64,000 nucleotides of DNA from Paludibaculum fermentans (GTDB taxonomy: Bacteria; Acidobacteriota; Terriglobia; Bryobacterales; Bryobacteraceae), in contig NZ_CP063849.1 of the NCBI RefSeq assembly GCF_015277775.1, forward strand, positions 5,409,501 through 5,473,500. The letters run 5' to 3'. Shown in pieces: positions 34,103 to 44,571 of the stretch; within the stretch, counting starts at the first letter, position 1, and every line of letters begins with the position of its first letter. Position numbers and translations under genes: made by a program. The notes under the pieces were generated by a model, which was not told the DNA's origin, made no database searches, and was given only the letters and a program-made list of their open reading frames with translations.

Positions 34103-36058
34103 CTAGTAACTGAACAGAAAATCAGTCTTATTGATCAGAGCCCAGGCCAGGTCTTCAACCGCCGCGGCCCGCGTATACGTCGCCGTACCCGACTTGCCCA
34201 GCGTCTTCAAGGCCACAGCCTTCTCATACTCGCTGGGACTCCGCGACAGGAACGTCAGGAAGAGATCCTGCACCACCGCCTCGTCCACCTTATTCTTGGC
34301 CAGTTCCGCAAGATAGGGAGACGCCGTCGTGCCCGTCGCCTTCACACGGTTGGTCACGACCGTGGAATTCATCATGTTCAACCACATCAGCACCGACCCC
34401 GACGTACTGCGCGGCTGCGTATCCCGATTCCCGCGGCTGAACGAGTTCATGAAGCCGTTCGCCGTCCCGTCGCTGCGCGGCTCAGTGGGTTCAGGCAACT
34501 GCATCGCCCAGTTCACCTTCTCGACCCATCCGCCCACGGAGTACGCCGGCAGCAACCCCGTCGCCTTCGTGATCGCGTCGTGCGCCTCTTCCGCTTCCAG
34601 CCGCCGCGGCAGATGCCGGGCAAACGTCGAGACCTTCGTCAGATCCCAATCCCCGTCATACCGCGAACTCAATTGATACGCCGTACTCTGCACCATCAGC
34701 CGCAGCGTCTCGCGCAGATTGAAGTCGTTGTCGCGCGCCGCCTGCGCCAGCTTCTCCAGCAGTACAGGATGGGAGGCCTGATACTCCCACCCGGACGGCG
34801 GCGGCACATTCGGATTCAGCCGGTCCGGATCCAGATTGTCCACAGGCTCTGCCAGGGCCAGGTTGAACATCGCCTTCCACAGCCGGTTCGCGTAGTTCCG
34901 CGCAAACATCGGATCCGTCGTCAGCTTCTGGGCAAACGAGTCCCGCCAGTCGCCGCCGGGCGCCGTGCCATCCCGGTACAACGGAGTCAGATTCGTCACC
35001 GCCACGCCATTGATGTTGGCGGCCACCCGGTTCGGCCGGTTCCCATAGGTCGTGTTGAGCGTGTAACTGCCCGTCGTCCGGTCCAGCACGATCGTGGAAT
35101 TCAGGTAATAATCCGCCGTATCTCGACCCGGATAAGTCGACAGGCTGATCCGCGCGAAATGCGACGACATGCGCTGTGCGTCCACCCGCAATGTCTTCGC
35201 ACCCCAGGCCGAAACCGCATCGAGGTGCCCCCGCCCGTTATGGCACAGCAGGCAGTCGTAGTGACCCAGCCCCAGGAACATCGTCGCCGCCCGCACGGTG
35301 ACCAGGTCATACGTATCCTGCGCCGGACCCATCGGAGCAAACCCGCGCAGCATGAAGTTGACGCCGGCCGTATCGCGATCGTAGTTGTTGCCCGTCGCCG
35401 TGACCAACTGATACGCAATCTCGCGCCACGACTTGCCGGAGTCGATCGCATCCTTAATGTATTCGTGGAACCGGTTCCGCCCCTCCTGGTTCTGGTTCCG
35501 GTTGGCGGCGGTCATCGAGTTCTGCAGCAGGTCGCCCAGCCAGACAGTCCACTTATCCACAAACTCGGGGCTATACAGCAGCTTGTCAATGACGTCGTCG
35601 CGCTTCGCAGGGTTCGCATCCGCCACAAAGGCGCGGATCTCGGCCGCCGTTGGAATCCGCCCGGTCAGGTCCAGCTTGATGCGGCGGTAGAACTCCTCGT
35701 CTGACGCGAGCGTCGCCGGTGCCATGCCGTCCGCTTCCAACTTCCGGAAGATCTCTTCGTCGATGAAGCTGCGCCTGGGCAGATCGGCCGCCGAAACCGC
35801 CGCGCGGACCGCCACGGACTTGGGCATCGCCTTGGCGAACGCCAGCGTGCGGTCATACGCTTCGCGCCGGATACGGTCCGCCCGCGACAGCACCTTCTCC
35901 GGTGCGGCGATGAACGAACAGTTCTCTCCGGAGGCGCTAAGTGGTTGCTGCTCAGCCGCTTCCACAGGATCTTGAGCGAATGCCCGCGGCACTGGGCCGA
36001 CGCATGCCACCAGCGCGAGCACGGAAGTGAGAGAGGTATGGATCCGCCGAGCAGTCAT
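34103..36058 (-). CDS. DUF1549/DUF1553 secreted protein with CxxCH motif (paralogue 1)
   Basis: 651 residues, first gene of the DUF1549-DUF1549-DUF1501 run. Signal peptide MTARRIHTSLTSVLALVACV, then YRRIKLDLTGRIPTAAEIRAF, KWTVWLGDLLQNSM, Cys269-x-x-Cys272-His273 in HYDCLLCHNGRGHLDA and the DUF1553 block FAQKLTTDPMFARNYANRLWKAMF. The frame continues to 36157 but only the ATG at 36058 gives a signal peptide. 261 bases separate it from paralogue 2, so that gene may have its own promoter. Confidence 0.9.
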   Translation of the reverse strand: MTARRIHTSLTSVLALVACVGPVPRAFAQDPVEAAEQQPLSASGENCSFIAAPEKVLSRADRIRREAYDRTLAFAKAMPKSVAVRAAVSAADLPRRSFIDEEIFRKLEADGMAPATLASDEEFYRRIKLDLTGRIPTAAEIRAFVADANPAKRDDVIDKLLYSPEFVDKWTVWLGDLLQNSMTAANRNQNQEGRNRFHEYIKDAIDSGKSWREIAYQLVTATGNNYDRDTAGVNFMLRGFAPMGPAQDTYDLVTVRAATMFLGLGHYDCLLCHNGRGHLDAVSAWGAKTLRVDAQRMSSHFARISLSTYPGRDTADYYLNSTIVLDRTTGSYTLNTTYGNRPNRVAANINGVAVTNLTPLYRDGTAPGGDWRDSFAQKLTTDPMFARNYANRLWKAMFNLALAEPVDNLDPDRLNPNVPPPSGWEYQASHPVLLEKLAQAARDNDFNLRETLRLMVQSTAYQLSSRYDGDWDLTKVSTFARHLPRRLEAEEAHDAITKATGLLPAYSVGGWVEKVNWAMQLPEPTEPRSDGTANGFMNSFSRGNRDTQPRSTSGSVLMWLNMMNSTVVTNRVKATGTTASPYLAELAKNKVDEAVVQDLFLTFLSRSPSEYEKAVALKTLGKSGTATYTRAAAVEDLAWALINKTDFLFSY

Positions 36059-36234
36059 GGTCACCCTGGATGCGTGGATTATAGCAGGTCGTCTGACATC
36101 TGCCAGGCACGGACTACTCTGCCCCGCCCGCTGGCCAGGCCCAGTACGCTGGCCCATTCACCCGAAAGTACAAACCCGAGATTCCACGAAATTGCGCGAT
36201 CTAATCCGAATGCCCGAGAGTATAATCGAGCCGG

Positions 36235-36978
36235 GTGCGGTCCTTAATTCTTGTCCTGTTACCCAACCTGCTCCTGGCGGCGGAGCCGGATCCCCTGCTC
36301 CCTCTCATCCGCCAGCGCATTTCCGATTGGCGCCGGGAACTCCCCGACTTCCTCTGCACCCAGGAGTCAACATTCGACCAGGGAAACCGCGGACGCGGCA
36401 TCCGCATGTCCGACTCGGCGTTTTATGAAATCCGCGTCGTCCGCGGCCGTGAGTCGTACGTCCTCAGAAGCGTCGCGGGTATCGATATCAAGGCCAATCA
36501 GTTGGAGCCTGTCGACCTCGCCGGGATGAACCATCGCGGAGAATTCTCATCGGCCCTGCTGCTACTCTTTGATGCGCCTACGAAAACCCTCTTCCATCGC
36601 GCCGACCGGGAAAGAGTGGATGGCCGCCGCCTGCGACGCTACGATTTCAAGGTCCGCCAGGAGAACTCCCAGTGGTACGTCGGCCCCGGAGCCGCCTACC
36701 AGCCCGCTTACGAAGGCTCCTTCTGGGCGGATGAAGCCGACGGCAAGGTCTACCGTCTCCATATGGAAGCCCACCAGTTTCCCCGCAAATACGTCGTTCA
36801 GGACGCCTGGCTCACCGTCACCTACTCAACGGTGAGCATTGAGGGTGAGCCGTTCCTGATGCCCGCCCAGGCCGAGGTTCGGGCTTGCCATACCTTGATG
36901 GACTGCAGCCATGTCTACATGAAGTTCACGGATTACCGCCACTTCACCGCCACATCCAAGGTCGATTTCAAGGATTAG
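36235..36978 (+). CDS. Secreted protein of unknown function, P[ND]FxC family
   Basis: 247 residues. Signal-like start MRSLILVLLPNLLLA, then LPDFLCTQESTF, matching the MPNFTCVETI of the protein at 24264-25544, then GRRLRRYDFKVRQ, YEGSFWADEADGKVYRLHMEA and a C-terminal CSHVYMKFTDYRHFTATSKV. The same order of blocks in the two proteins supports one family. The start is GTG at 36235, immediately after the divergent promoter space of the DUF1549 gene. The next gene starts two bases after its stop. Confidence 0.72.
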   Translation: MRSLILVLLPNLLLAAEPDPLLPLIRQRISDWRRELPDFLCTQESTFDQGNRGRGIRMSDSAFYEIRVVRGRESYVLRSVAGIDIKANQLEPVDLAGMNHRGEFSSALLLLFDAPTKTLFHRADRERVDGRRLRRYDFKVRQENSQWYVGPGAAYQPAYEGSFWADEADGKVYRLHMEAHQFPRKYVVQDAWLTVTYSTVSIEGEPFLMPAQAEVRACHTLMDCSHVYMKFTDYRHFTATSKVDFKD

Positions 36979-36980
36979 CC

Positions 36981-37664
36981 ATGCGCGTTCTTTCCCGCCG
37001 CCGGACCATCGCCACCCTCGGCGCCTCCCTGATTCCGTCCGCCCTCGCCGCCCCACCCTGGCAAACCAGGCCGGTCGAGCAATGGTCAGAGAAGGAACTG
37101 CAGCGCGTAGTCACCGACTCCCCGTGGGCCGTCCGCGTCTCCGTCCCACTCACCGGACCCGACGGGCCCACCCCAGGCCGCTCAGGGTCCGCCCCTGGTC
37201 TTCCCTATGGCCGCAGCGCAGGCGCGGGTATGCCCATGCCTGTGGAACACGAGATTCCGTTCCTCGTCCGCTGGGATTCCGCCAAGCCGGTTCGGGAGGC
37301 CCTCAAACGGCTGAATTTGGCTTACCCGGAGGTCGACGAAAAGCAGGAGGGCCGGATCTACGTCATCACGATCCTGCCTGGGGAGACACTCTTATCCACC
37401 GGCCATATCATTCAGCCTGAAGGCGAAACCCGGAAGAGGATCCTCACCAGCACAGTGCTCCGCCGTCGTGGCCAGCCGGAAATACACCCGTTCAGTGTGA
37501 AGGGCCACTACGACGGCCCGGCCCTCTTCACCTACTTCTTCCAGCCGGCGATCCGGTTCGCCCCCGACGATGGTGCTGTCGAGTTCTCCACCATCGCCCC
37601 CAGGCCTCTCTCCTGCAAGTTCAAGCTCACTGAGATGGTCTACGAAGGCCAGCTCGCGCTTTAG
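36981..37664 (+). CDS. Secreted protein of unknown function
   Basis: 227 residues starting with [18 protein letters not shown], a Tat-like or Sec signal peptide. Seen: [21 protein letters not shown] after the signal, then a Pro/Gly-rich stretch, [17 protein letters not shown] and a C-terminal [16 protein letters not shown]. The WSxKELxxVVxDSPWA block is one I associate with Acidobacteriota proteins of unknown role. The ATG at 36981 lies two bases after the upstream stop, so the two genes are cotranscribed. Its 3' end overlaps proS by four bases. Confidence 0.72.
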   Translation: MRVLSRRRTIATLGASLIPSALAAPPWQTRPVEQWSEKELQRVVTDSPWAVRVSVPLTGPDGPTPGRSGSAPGLPYGRSAGAGMPMPVEHEIPFLVRWDSAKPVREALKRLNLAYPEVDEKQEGRIYVITILPGETLLSTGHIIQPEGETRKRILTSTVLRRRGQPEIHPFSVKGHYDGPALFTYFFQPAIRFAPDDGAVEFSTIAPRPLSCKFKLTEMVYEGQLAL

Positions 37665-39103
37665 TACGCCTTGGCGATCACCACTCGGCGATCCACAGTC
37701 TCACCCGTCAGGATGCACTTGCCCGGCCCGTCGTACAGATCCACCGACGGAATGTTTCGGACGCTTGCCTTGAATTCCTTGATCCGCGCGTCGTTGGCCG
37801 GATCGTCCTTCAAATGCGCCATCACGAACTTGCCGCCGCCCTTCTCGGCCGTGACCGAGCCCAGGATCTCCTCCACCTCGCCGATGGAGTTCGCCAGCAC
37901 CGTGTTGTCCTGCATCCGCTGCCGCGCCTTCGCCAGCAGGTCGCGCTGCATCGCGTCCAGGATCTCCGCCTGCTTCGCCACTGCCTCGGACTGCGGAATC
38001 ACTTCCTTCGTGCCCGTGTCGCGGCGCTTGATCACCATGTTGCCGCTGGCCACGTCGCGCGGACCCAGCTCGAACACCACCGGGATCCCTAACCGCTCCC
38101 AATGGAAGAACTTGGCGCCCGGGGTCATACCGTCTCGCAGGTCGACGTGCGCGCCCAGGTCCTTCGCCAGCTTGGCCGCCGCTTCCAGCACCACGGCCTT
38201 CTCTTCGTCCTTGCGGAAGATGGGCACCAGCACGCTCTTGCGCGGAGCCACCTTCGGCGGCAGCACCAGGCCCTTATCGTCCGAATGGGTCATGATCAGC
38301 CCGCCGATCAGCCGCGTGCTCACGCCCCAGCTCGTCTGCCACACGTAGTCCAGCTTCCCTTCCTTGCTCTGGAACTGGACATCGAACGCCCGGCCGAAGT
38401 TCTGGCCCAAGTCGTGGCTGGTGCCGGCCTGCAAAGCCAGGCCGTTCTGCATCATAGCCTCGATCGAGTACGACCGCAGCGCGCCCGCGAACTTCTCCGC
38501 CCGCGTTTTCACACCCTTGATCACAGGCACGGCCATGATCTCTTCCGAAACCTCGGCGTACAGATCCAGGATCCGCAGGACCTCTTCCACCGCCTCCTCA
38601 TGGCTGGAGTGAGCCGTATGCCCTTCCTGCCACAGGAACTCGGTCGTCCGCAGGAACATGCGCGTGCGCAGCTCCCAGCGGATGACGTTCGCCCACTGAT
38701 TCACCAGCACCGGCAAGTCGCGGTAGCTGTGGATCCACTTCGAGAAGAAATGGCCGACGATGGTCTCCGAGGTGGGCCGGATGACGTAAGGCTCTTCCAG
38801 TTCCTTGCCGCCGGCGATGGTCACCACCGCCAGTTCCGGCGCGAACCCCTCGACGTGCTCCGCCTCCTTCTGCAGGAAACTCTGTGGAATCAACAGCGGC
38901 AGGTAGATGTTCTGGTGGTTGGTGGCCTTGAACCGGTCGTCCAGCTCACGCTGCAGACGCTCCCACACGGCATAGCCGTTGGGTTTGATCACCATGCAAC
39001 CCTTGACGATCTCGGCCGGCTCGGCCATATCGCCATGCAGCACCACATCCTGATACCAGGTGGCAAAATCTTTTCCGCGAGGAGTAATAGGAGACTCGGA
39101 CAT
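37661..39103 (-). CDS. proS: Prolyl-tRNA synthetase, eukaryote/archaeal-type short form
   Basis: 480 residues. It charges tRNA-Pro with proline. Class II motifs seen: motif 2 ([28 protein letters not shown] region, cited at its two ends), a proline-specific [13 protein letters not shown] and a motif 3 region with [13 protein letters not shown]. The C-terminal anticodon-binding part ends in Tyr (IAKAY), the hallmark of the archaeal/eukaryote-like class; the bacterial insertion domain is absent. The ATG at 39103 is used; the open frame to 39799 is a shadow of the regulator gene. Confidence 0.96.
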   Translation of the reverse strand: MSESPITPRGKDFATWYQDVVLHGDMAEPAEIVKGCMVIKPNGYAVWERLQRELDDRFKATNHQNIYLPLLIPQSFLQKEAEHVEGFAPELAVVTIAGGKELEEPYVIRPTSETIVGHFFSKWIHSYRDLPVLVNQWANVIRWELRTRMFLRTTEFLWQEGHTAHSSHEEAVEEVLRILDLYAEVSEEIMAVPVIKGVKTRAEKFAGALRSYSIEAMMQNGLALQAGTSHDLGQNFGRAFDVQFQSKEGKLDYVWQTSWGVSTRLIGGLIMTHSDDKGLVLPPKVAPRKSVLVPIFRKDEEKAVVLEAAAKLAKDLGAHVDLRDGMTPGAKFFHWERLGIPVVFELGPRDVASGNMVIKRRDTGTKEVIPQSEAVAKQAEILDAMQRDLLAKARQRMQDNTVLANSIGEVEEILGSVTAEKGGGKFVMAHLKDDPANDARIKEFKASVRNIPSVDLYDGPGKCILTGETVDRRVVIAKAY

Positions 39104-39208
39104 CGTAATAGACCATTCTAGCGTGCCGCTCCCAGGCCAAACGTGAGGAATTGCTGCATCTTGCCTGCGAACAGCCCGCTGAGCGTCCATACTGTGTAGA
39201 CAAGGCCC

Positions 39209-41203
39209 ATGGTCGCGCCAGGGAAAATCCGCTTCGGTCCTTACCTCTTCGATCTGAGGGAGCAACGGCTTTCCGGGCCGGCCGGCGAGATCCCGCTCAA
39301 CCTGAAATCGGCCGCCGTCCTCGCCTACCTCGTCCAGCGCCCGGGCCAGATCGTCCCCAAGGACGAACTGCTCCATGCCGTCTGGGCCGACACCGCGGTC
39401 ACCGACGATGCCCTGGTCCAGCGCGTGCTCGACGTGCGCAAGGCGTTGGGCGATAACTCGAAGACTCCACAGTACATCCGCACCCATCCCAAGCGCGGCT
39501 ACGAGTTCGTAGCCGGTCCGGAAACTCCGCCGGCCAAACCGGGCGCCACCCGCTGGTGGAGGCCTGTCCTTGCCTTTGCTCTGACTGTTGCGGCCGGCGC
39601 GCTGTTCTGGTTCGGCCGCAAACCGCCTGCCGCCCCCGTCGAACTCAAAATCGCCCAGATGACCTTCCTGCCCGGCATGGAGGACTACCCCGCCTTTGAC
39701 GCCACCGGCCGCCGCATCCTGTACGGCTCCGACGAAAATGGCACGGCCAACCTCTGGATCCTGGAAGAATCCAGCGGCGACCGCCGCCAGGTAACTCAAT
39801 CCAAAGCCAATCTCTCCGAACCAGACTGGTCGCCCGACTCCGACTGGATCGCCTACCGCTCAGAAGAGGGCAAAGGCGGCCTCTTCGCCAAGTCCCTGGT
39901 CACCGGCGAAACCGCCCCCATCGCCGAGTTCGGCCACCACCCGCGCTGGTCGCCCGATGGCCGCTTCGTGGCATTCCATACCGCCGGAGCCCAGAGCGAC
40001 ATTTACATCTGGAAGAAAGAGGACCGCTCCCTGCGCCGCGTCGTCGTCACCACGCCGACCCTCCACAGCCTGTCGTGGCCCGCCTGGAGCCAGGACGGCC
40101 AGATGCTCTATTTCATCGCAACCGCTCAATTTCGCAGCGAAACGGCGCAGACACGCTCGCCCGACTGGGTCTACCTGGGCCATCAGATCTGGCGCGTCAA
40201 TGCCGCCGGTGGCGAAGCCAAAGTGGTGACGCCCGGCACCGGGGTCCTGAAGGACGGCGGCTTTGACTACGACCGCACCCGCTCCCAACTGGTGTTTGTC
40301 GGCCTGGATCGCGGCCTCTGGCGCTCAGAGATTGACGGCCGCACCGGCGCCGAAACCGCCCGGCCGGTCCGCCTGACCCTCACCACCCAGGGTCACCAGC
40401 ACCCGCGTTTCAGTCCCGGAGGCGAGATCGCGTTCTCCGCCATCGCCGCGCCGGAAGCCCTTTGGCTGGTTCCCTTTAAGCCAGATGGAAGGCTCGACGA
40501 AGCAGCCATGGCCCGCCTCACCACAGGCGCCGCCTCCGTCCGCGCTCCCGTACTCTCGCCCGACGGCCGCCGCATCGTCTACTTCCTCTGGCAGGGTGAG
40601 CGCTTCGAACTCTGGCTGCTCGACCTCGAGACCCGCGCCGTGCGGCCCATCGGCCCCAACGACCAGCTTTCCCGTACCTCTCCATCCTGGATCGACGAAG
40701 GCCGTGGCCTCGCCTACGACCTGATGGACGGCCGCAACCGCGAACGCCGCCGGGCCCTGTTCAACCAGGACTACTCCAAACTGGTGGATGAGAAGGTTCT
40801 CGACGGCGCGCCTTCTGGCCGGGCACCCAGCAACTGGGATCCCACCGGCCGGTTCCGGCCGTATGTCGAGTCCAAGGACGGCCAGCAGAACCTCTGGCTG
40901 GAACGAAAGGACAGCACACCGCTCCGCCTGGCCGGTCCGGGCCACTATCAGGGCGCCACCTGGTCAGTCGGCGGGCGGCGCATCTACTACCAGTCCGACG
41001 AAGACGGCTGGTTCAATATCTGGCTGCTCGACTTCGATCCTGCCCGAGGCACCCCCATCGGCCCACCCCGCCAAAGCAGTTACTTCCGCGGCAGCCCCTA
41101 CCTGCTGTCGGACAGTAACCTGGGCTTCGCCATGCAGCCAAAGGGTTTAGTGGTTCCGCTGCTCGAAAATCGTGGCGACCTGTGGCTCATCCGCAGCCAC
41201 TGA
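39209..41203 (+). CDS. Winged-helix / TolB-propeller membrane regulator
   Basis: 664 residues. Residues 1-103 are an OmpR/CadC-type winged-helix DNA-binding domain ([15 protein letters not shown] to [15 protein letters not shown]). One transmembrane helix (about 117-136) follows, then an extracytoplasmic TolB-like beta-propeller with repeated [11 protein letters not shown]-, [11 protein letters not shown]- and [11 protein letters not shown]-type blades. This is a one-component transmembrane sensor; ligand binding outside could alter DNA binding inside. Immediately upstream of the TonB receptor gene, it may control it. Divergent from proS with 105 bases between starts. Confidence 0.9.
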   Translation: MVAPGKIRFGPYLFDLREQRLSGPAGEIPLNLKSAAVLAYLVQRPGQIVPKDELLHAVWADTAVTDDALVQRVLDVRKALGDNSKTPQYIRTHPKRGYEFVAGPETPPAKPGATRWWRPVLAFALTVAAGALFWFGRKPPAAPVELKIAQMTFLPGMEDYPAFDATGRRILYGSDENGTANLWILEESSGDRRQVTQSKANLSEPDWSPDSDWIAYRSEEGKGGLFAKSLVTGETAPIAEFGHHPRWSPDGRFVAFHTAGAQSDIYIWKKEDRSLRRVVVTTPTLHSLSWPAWSQDGQMLYFIATAQFRSETAQTRSPDWVYLGHQIWRVNAAGGEAKVVTPGTGVLKDGGFDYDRTRSQLVFVGLDRGLWRSEIDGRTGAETARPVRLTLTTQGHQHPRFSPGGEIAFSAIAAPEALWLVPFKPDGRLDEAAMARLTTGAASVRAPVLSPDGRRIVYFLWQGERFELWLLDLETRAVRPIGPNDQLSRTSPSWIDEGRGLAYDLMDGRNRERRRALFNQDYSKLVDEKVLDGAPSGRAPSNWDPTGRFRPYVESKDGQQNLWLERKDSTPLRLAGPGHYQGATWSVGGRRIYYQSDEDGWFNIWLLDFDPARGTPIGPPRQSSYFRGSPYLLSDSNLGFAMQPKGLVVPLLENRGDLWLIRSH

Positions 41204-41235
41204 TCCGGCCTCCGCTTAACGCCCCCATCGTCGAT

Positions 41236-41247
41236 TTGTCGTGACAA
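41236..41247. promoter_or_regulatory. Short inverted repeat upstream of the TonB receptor gene
   Basis: TTGTC-GT-GACAA, five-base half-sites, 84 bases upstream of the ATG at 41331 in the space after the regulator stop. A possible operator for the winged-helix regulator upstream; winged-helix sites are often direct repeats, so this is uncertain. A hairpin TGCGCCC/GGGCGCA follows at 41269-41288. Confidence 0.3.
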
Positions 41248-41330
41248 TTTCGCCCGGCTGTCAGTACTTGCGCCCCCTTCCGGGCGCAGCATGGGTCACC
41301 GTAGCGCAGTAAACAAAGGAGTTCCCGTCT

Positions 41331-44300
41331 ATGTTGACCTGGGGTCTTAGAATCGCCACGTTCCTGATTCTCACCGGCCTGATGCATGCCCAGTCCATCA
41401 CCGGCAGCATTGTCGGCACCGTCAGCGACACCTCCGGCTCGCCCGTTCCGGCGGCCAATGTCCAAGTCCAGAACCAGGATACGGGCGCCGCCCGCACCGT
41501 CGCCACGAACGAGCAGGGCAACTATGCCGCCACCCTGCTGCCGCCCGGCCGCTATACCGTCTCCATCGCCCAGCCGGGCTTCAAACCCGGCCGGATCGTG
41601 GACTTGGAAGTGCGCGTCGACCGCAGCCTCCGCGCCGACCTCGCCCTGCAGCTGGGCGAAGTCAGCGAGACCATCACCGTCTCCGACGCCGCCGCCACCA
41701 AAGTGGAAACCGACACCTCCACCCTGAACCAAACCCTCGGCCAGAAGACGATCGTCGACATGCCCATTTCGCGTAGCTTCGTCTCGCTGGCCGGGTTGAC
41801 CGCGGGCGTCGTGCCCGTCACCGGTGAGAACGGCCAGAGCCTGCAGACCAGCTTTACCAACCGCGGCAACCTGAGCGCCTTCGTCAGCGGCCAGCGCGAA
41901 TCGTCTGTTTCCTTCCTGATCGACGGCGTCGAGTCGCGCGGCGAACGGCTGGGCAACGCCAGCATGCCGGTCTCGGTGGATGCCATCCAGCAGTTCGGGA
42001 TGCTGCGCAACACCATGTCGGCCGAGTACGGCAACGCCGCGGCGGTCATGAACGTGACCATCAAATCGGGCACGAACCAGATCCACGGCACGGCGTTCGA
42101 GTTCCTGCAGAACTCCGTCATGAACGCCCGCAACTACTTCGACACCAGCGCCAAGGCGCAGACGAAGATGAACGACTTCGGCTTCAGCCTCGGTGGGCCG
42201 GTGGTGAAGGACAAGACCTTCTTCTTCACCAACTTCGAGGGGATCCGCAGCCGCCGGACGACTCCTCTGCTGGGCCGTGAACCCACCCAGGCCCAACTGG
42301 GCGGCGACCTGTCGTCCATCGCCAGCGTGATCTACGACCCGCTTACCACGGACGCCGCCGGGGTGCGTACCGCCTTCCCGGGTAACATCATTCCTGTCAA
42401 TCGCTTGGATCCGGCGACGAAGAACTTCAGCAACTACATCCCCGTAGCCAACCTGGCCCAGCCCATCAACAACAGCAACCTCTCGGTCTCGCCCAGCGCG
42501 ATCGCCGACAGCAACCAGGTGCACTTCCGGGTCGATCATGCCCTCAGCAGTACGGATCAACTCTTCGGCCGGTGGTCGTACTACGACGCTCCGAACACGG
42601 CTCCGTCCCTTCACCCCCTGTGGAGCAAGGAATACCCCTGGACTACCTACAACGGCGCTCTCCAGGAGACACACGTCTTCGGACCCCGCACCGTGAACGA
42701 GTTCCGCTTCGGCTTCAGCCGCGACAACATCTTCCAGAAGGCGATTGGCGTGCCCGGCACGAACCTCGCCCAGTTGATCGGATTGAAGAACACGGTCCCC
42801 AACGAGCCCGATGGCGGCGCCCTGCCCGGCGTGACCATCACCGGCTACAACGTCTCCGGCGGCAGCCGTCCAACCGGCTATATTTCCAACCGTTTCCAGT
42901 ACTCCGACGTGCTCAGCCTGACGCGAGGCAACCACGTCCTGAAGCTGGGCGCCGACATCCGGCGGCTGCAGTACAACGTCTACAGCTCCAACTCGCCGAA
43001 CGGTGACATCTCGTTCGCCAAGATCTTCACGACCTCGACGGCGGGCGGCAGTACGGGCGGCGATCCCCTGGCCGACTACCTGCTGGGAGCCTTCAACACC
43101 GCCAGCGGCGCGCGTACGGTGAACAGCCCGGCCTTCCGCAATACGACCTACAACTTCTTCGCGCAGGATGAATGGAAGGTCACGTCGCGCCTGCACCTTT
43201 CCCTGGGCTTGCGCTATGAATATGCGCAGCGCGCCTACGATGTCCACAATAAGATCGCGATTGTCGACTTCTCGACCGGCAACCTGATCTTTGCCCGCAA
43301 GAACCCCTTCGATCCCAAGGACTTGAGCCTGAACCAGGACACCTCGCGCGCGCTGCTGGACGAGGACTACAACAACTTCGCGCCGCGCTTCGGCTTCAGC
43401 TACGACGCGGGCAAGGATACGGTGATCCGTGGCGGCTACGGCATCTTCTACGACGTCACCCAGGCCAACGAACTGAACTTCCTGGGCTTCGTGCCGCCCT
43501 TCCAGACGCTCATTTCGGTCACGAATAACCCCAAGGCCGGCACGCCGGGCACCCTCTTCCAGAACCTCTTCCCGAACCCGGGTCCGCCGGACCGCATCGA
43601 TCCCGGCACCTCGACGTTTTCGCACCTCAAGACCGACCGGACACCCTATGTCCAGCAGTTCAACTTCAACATTCAAAAGCGGATCTTCGGCGATTACCTC
43701 ATTGAGGCCTCATATGTCGGCACGCTGGGCCGCAAACAGTCGAAGCGCCGCAACTACAACCAGAAGCGGATCACGGCCGCAGTGCCCTACTTCCCGCTGC
43801 CCAACCTCGGCCCCATCCTGACGTCTGAGAAGAATTCGAACTCGAGCTACAACGCGCTGCAACTGCGGCTCGAACGCCAGTTCAAGACGGGCTGGTCACT
43901 GCTGGCGAATTATACCTACTCGAAGTCGATTGACATGGACTCCGCCAACGCGTCGTCGGCCGCCAACCAGGACGCCACCAACCTGGGCGCCGACCGTGGT
44001 TTGAGCGACTTCGACGTGCGCCACCGCTTCACGGCCGTGGCGAGCTATGAGCTGCCATTTGCCCGCAATACCAAGGGCATAACCCGCGTGCTGGCGGCCG
44101 GCTGGCAGACCAGCGCGATCGCCACCCTACAGGGCGGCTTCCCGCTGACCATCTCAGCTGCCGACACCTCTGGAGCCGGCTCGTTCACCGCGCTGCGTGC
44201 CAACCGCATCGGTGCCGGGAATCTGGACTCCGGCGACCGGACCATCCTGCGGTGGTTCGACACGGCGGCGTTTGTGGCTCCGCCGTCCGGGACCTTCGGC

Positions 44301-44540
44301 ACGGCGGGCCGCAACATCGTGATTGGACCAGGCACGAACAGCTGGAATCTGGCGGCGATGAAGAACACGTCCTTCCTGGAGCGCTACAACCTCCAGTTCC
44401 GGGCCGAGTTCTTCAATGCTTTCAATCACACACAGTGGTTTGCGCCGGCCACGAACGTGAGCGCTCCGCTGCAGTTCGGGCGCATCACCTCGGCCCGCGC
44501 TCCGCGCAACATCCAACTGGCGCTGAAGCTCTATTTCTAG
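41331..44540 (+). CDS. Oar-like TonB-dependent receptor
   Basis: 1069 residues. Signal peptide to about residue 22 (ATFLILTGLMHAQ), a carboxypeptidase-like regulatory domain (SITGSIVGTVSDTSGSPVPA, about 23-105), a plug domain with QSLQTSFTNRGNLS and VSVDAIQQFGMLRNTMS, and a beta-barrel that ends in aromatic LALKLYF. Outer-membrane import of a large nutrient, powered by TonB, is the family role; ligand unknown. Acidobacteriota genomes carry many such receptors. It is followed by an exported FAD oxidoreductase, and preceded by a sensory regulator. Confidence 0.93.
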   Translation: MLTWGLRIATFLILTGLMHAQSITGSIVGTVSDTSGSPVPAANVQVQNQDTGAARTVATNEQGNYAATLLPPGRYTVSIAQPGFKPGRIVDLEVRVDRSLRADLALQLGEVSETITVSDAAATKVETDTSTLNQTLGQKTIVDMPISRSFVSLAGLTAGVVPVTGENGQSLQTSFTNRGNLSAFVSGQRESSVSFLIDGVESRGERLGNASMPVSVDAIQQFGMLRNTMSAEYGNAAAVMNVTIKSGTNQIHGTAFEFLQNSVMNARNYFDTSAKAQTKMNDFGFSLGGPVVKDKTFFFTNFEGIRSRRTTPLLGREPTQAQLGGDLSSIASVIYDPLTTDAAGVRTAFPGNIIPVNRLDPATKNFSNYIPVANLAQPINNSNLSVSPSAIADSNQVHFRVDHALSSTDQLFGRWSYYDAPNTAPSLHPLWSKEYPWTTYNGALQETHVFGPRTVNEFRFGFSRDNIFQKAIGVPGTNLAQLIGLKNTVPNEPDGGALPGVTITGYNVSGGSRPTGYISNRFQYSDVLSLTRGNHVLKLGADIRRLQYNVYSSNSPNGDISFAKIFTTSTAGGSTGGDPLADYLLGAFNTASGARTVNSPAFRNTTYNFFAQDEWKVTSRLHLSLGLRYEYAQRAYDVHNKIAIVDFSTGNLIFARKNPFDPKDLSLNQDTSRALLDEDYNNFAPRFGFSYDAGKDTVIRGGYGIFYDVTQANELNFLGFVPPFQTLISVTNNPKAGTPGTLFQNLFPNPGPPDRIDPGTSTFSHLKTDRTPYVQQFNFNIQKRIFGDYLIEASYVGTLGRKQSKRRNYNQKRITAAVPYFPLPNLGPILTSEKNSNSSYNALQLRLERQFKTGWSLLANYTYSKSIDMDSANASSAANQDATNLGADRGLSDFDVRHRFTAVASYELPFARNTKGITRVLAAGWQTSAIATLQGGFPLTISAADTSGAGSFTALRANRIGAGNLDSGDRTILRWFDTAAFVAPPSGTFGTAGRNIVIGPGTNSWNLAAMKNTSFLERYNLQFRAEFFNAFNHTQWFAPATNVSAPLQFGRITSARAPRNIQLALKLYF

Positions 44541-44542
44541 AT

Positions 44543-44564
44543 AAACAACACCTGTCGTTTTGGC
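44543..44564 (+). repeat. 22-bp direct repeat, copy 1 (leader of the FAD oxidoreductase gene)
   Basis: Matches 44585-44606 at 21 of 22 positions, offset 42 bases. This copy is in the leader. Confidence 0.85.
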
Positions 44565-44571
44565 TCCAAGC

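Noticed and set aside
39104-39799. N-terminal extension of proS
   Set aside because: It runs antisense through the winged-helix regulator gene. The ATG at 39103 gives the normal protein length.
41187-43676. 829-codon open frame antisense to the TonB receptor gene
   Set aside because: No recognised domain, low-complexity Arg/Gly/Val make-up, and it is the reverse frame of a confident GC-rich gene.
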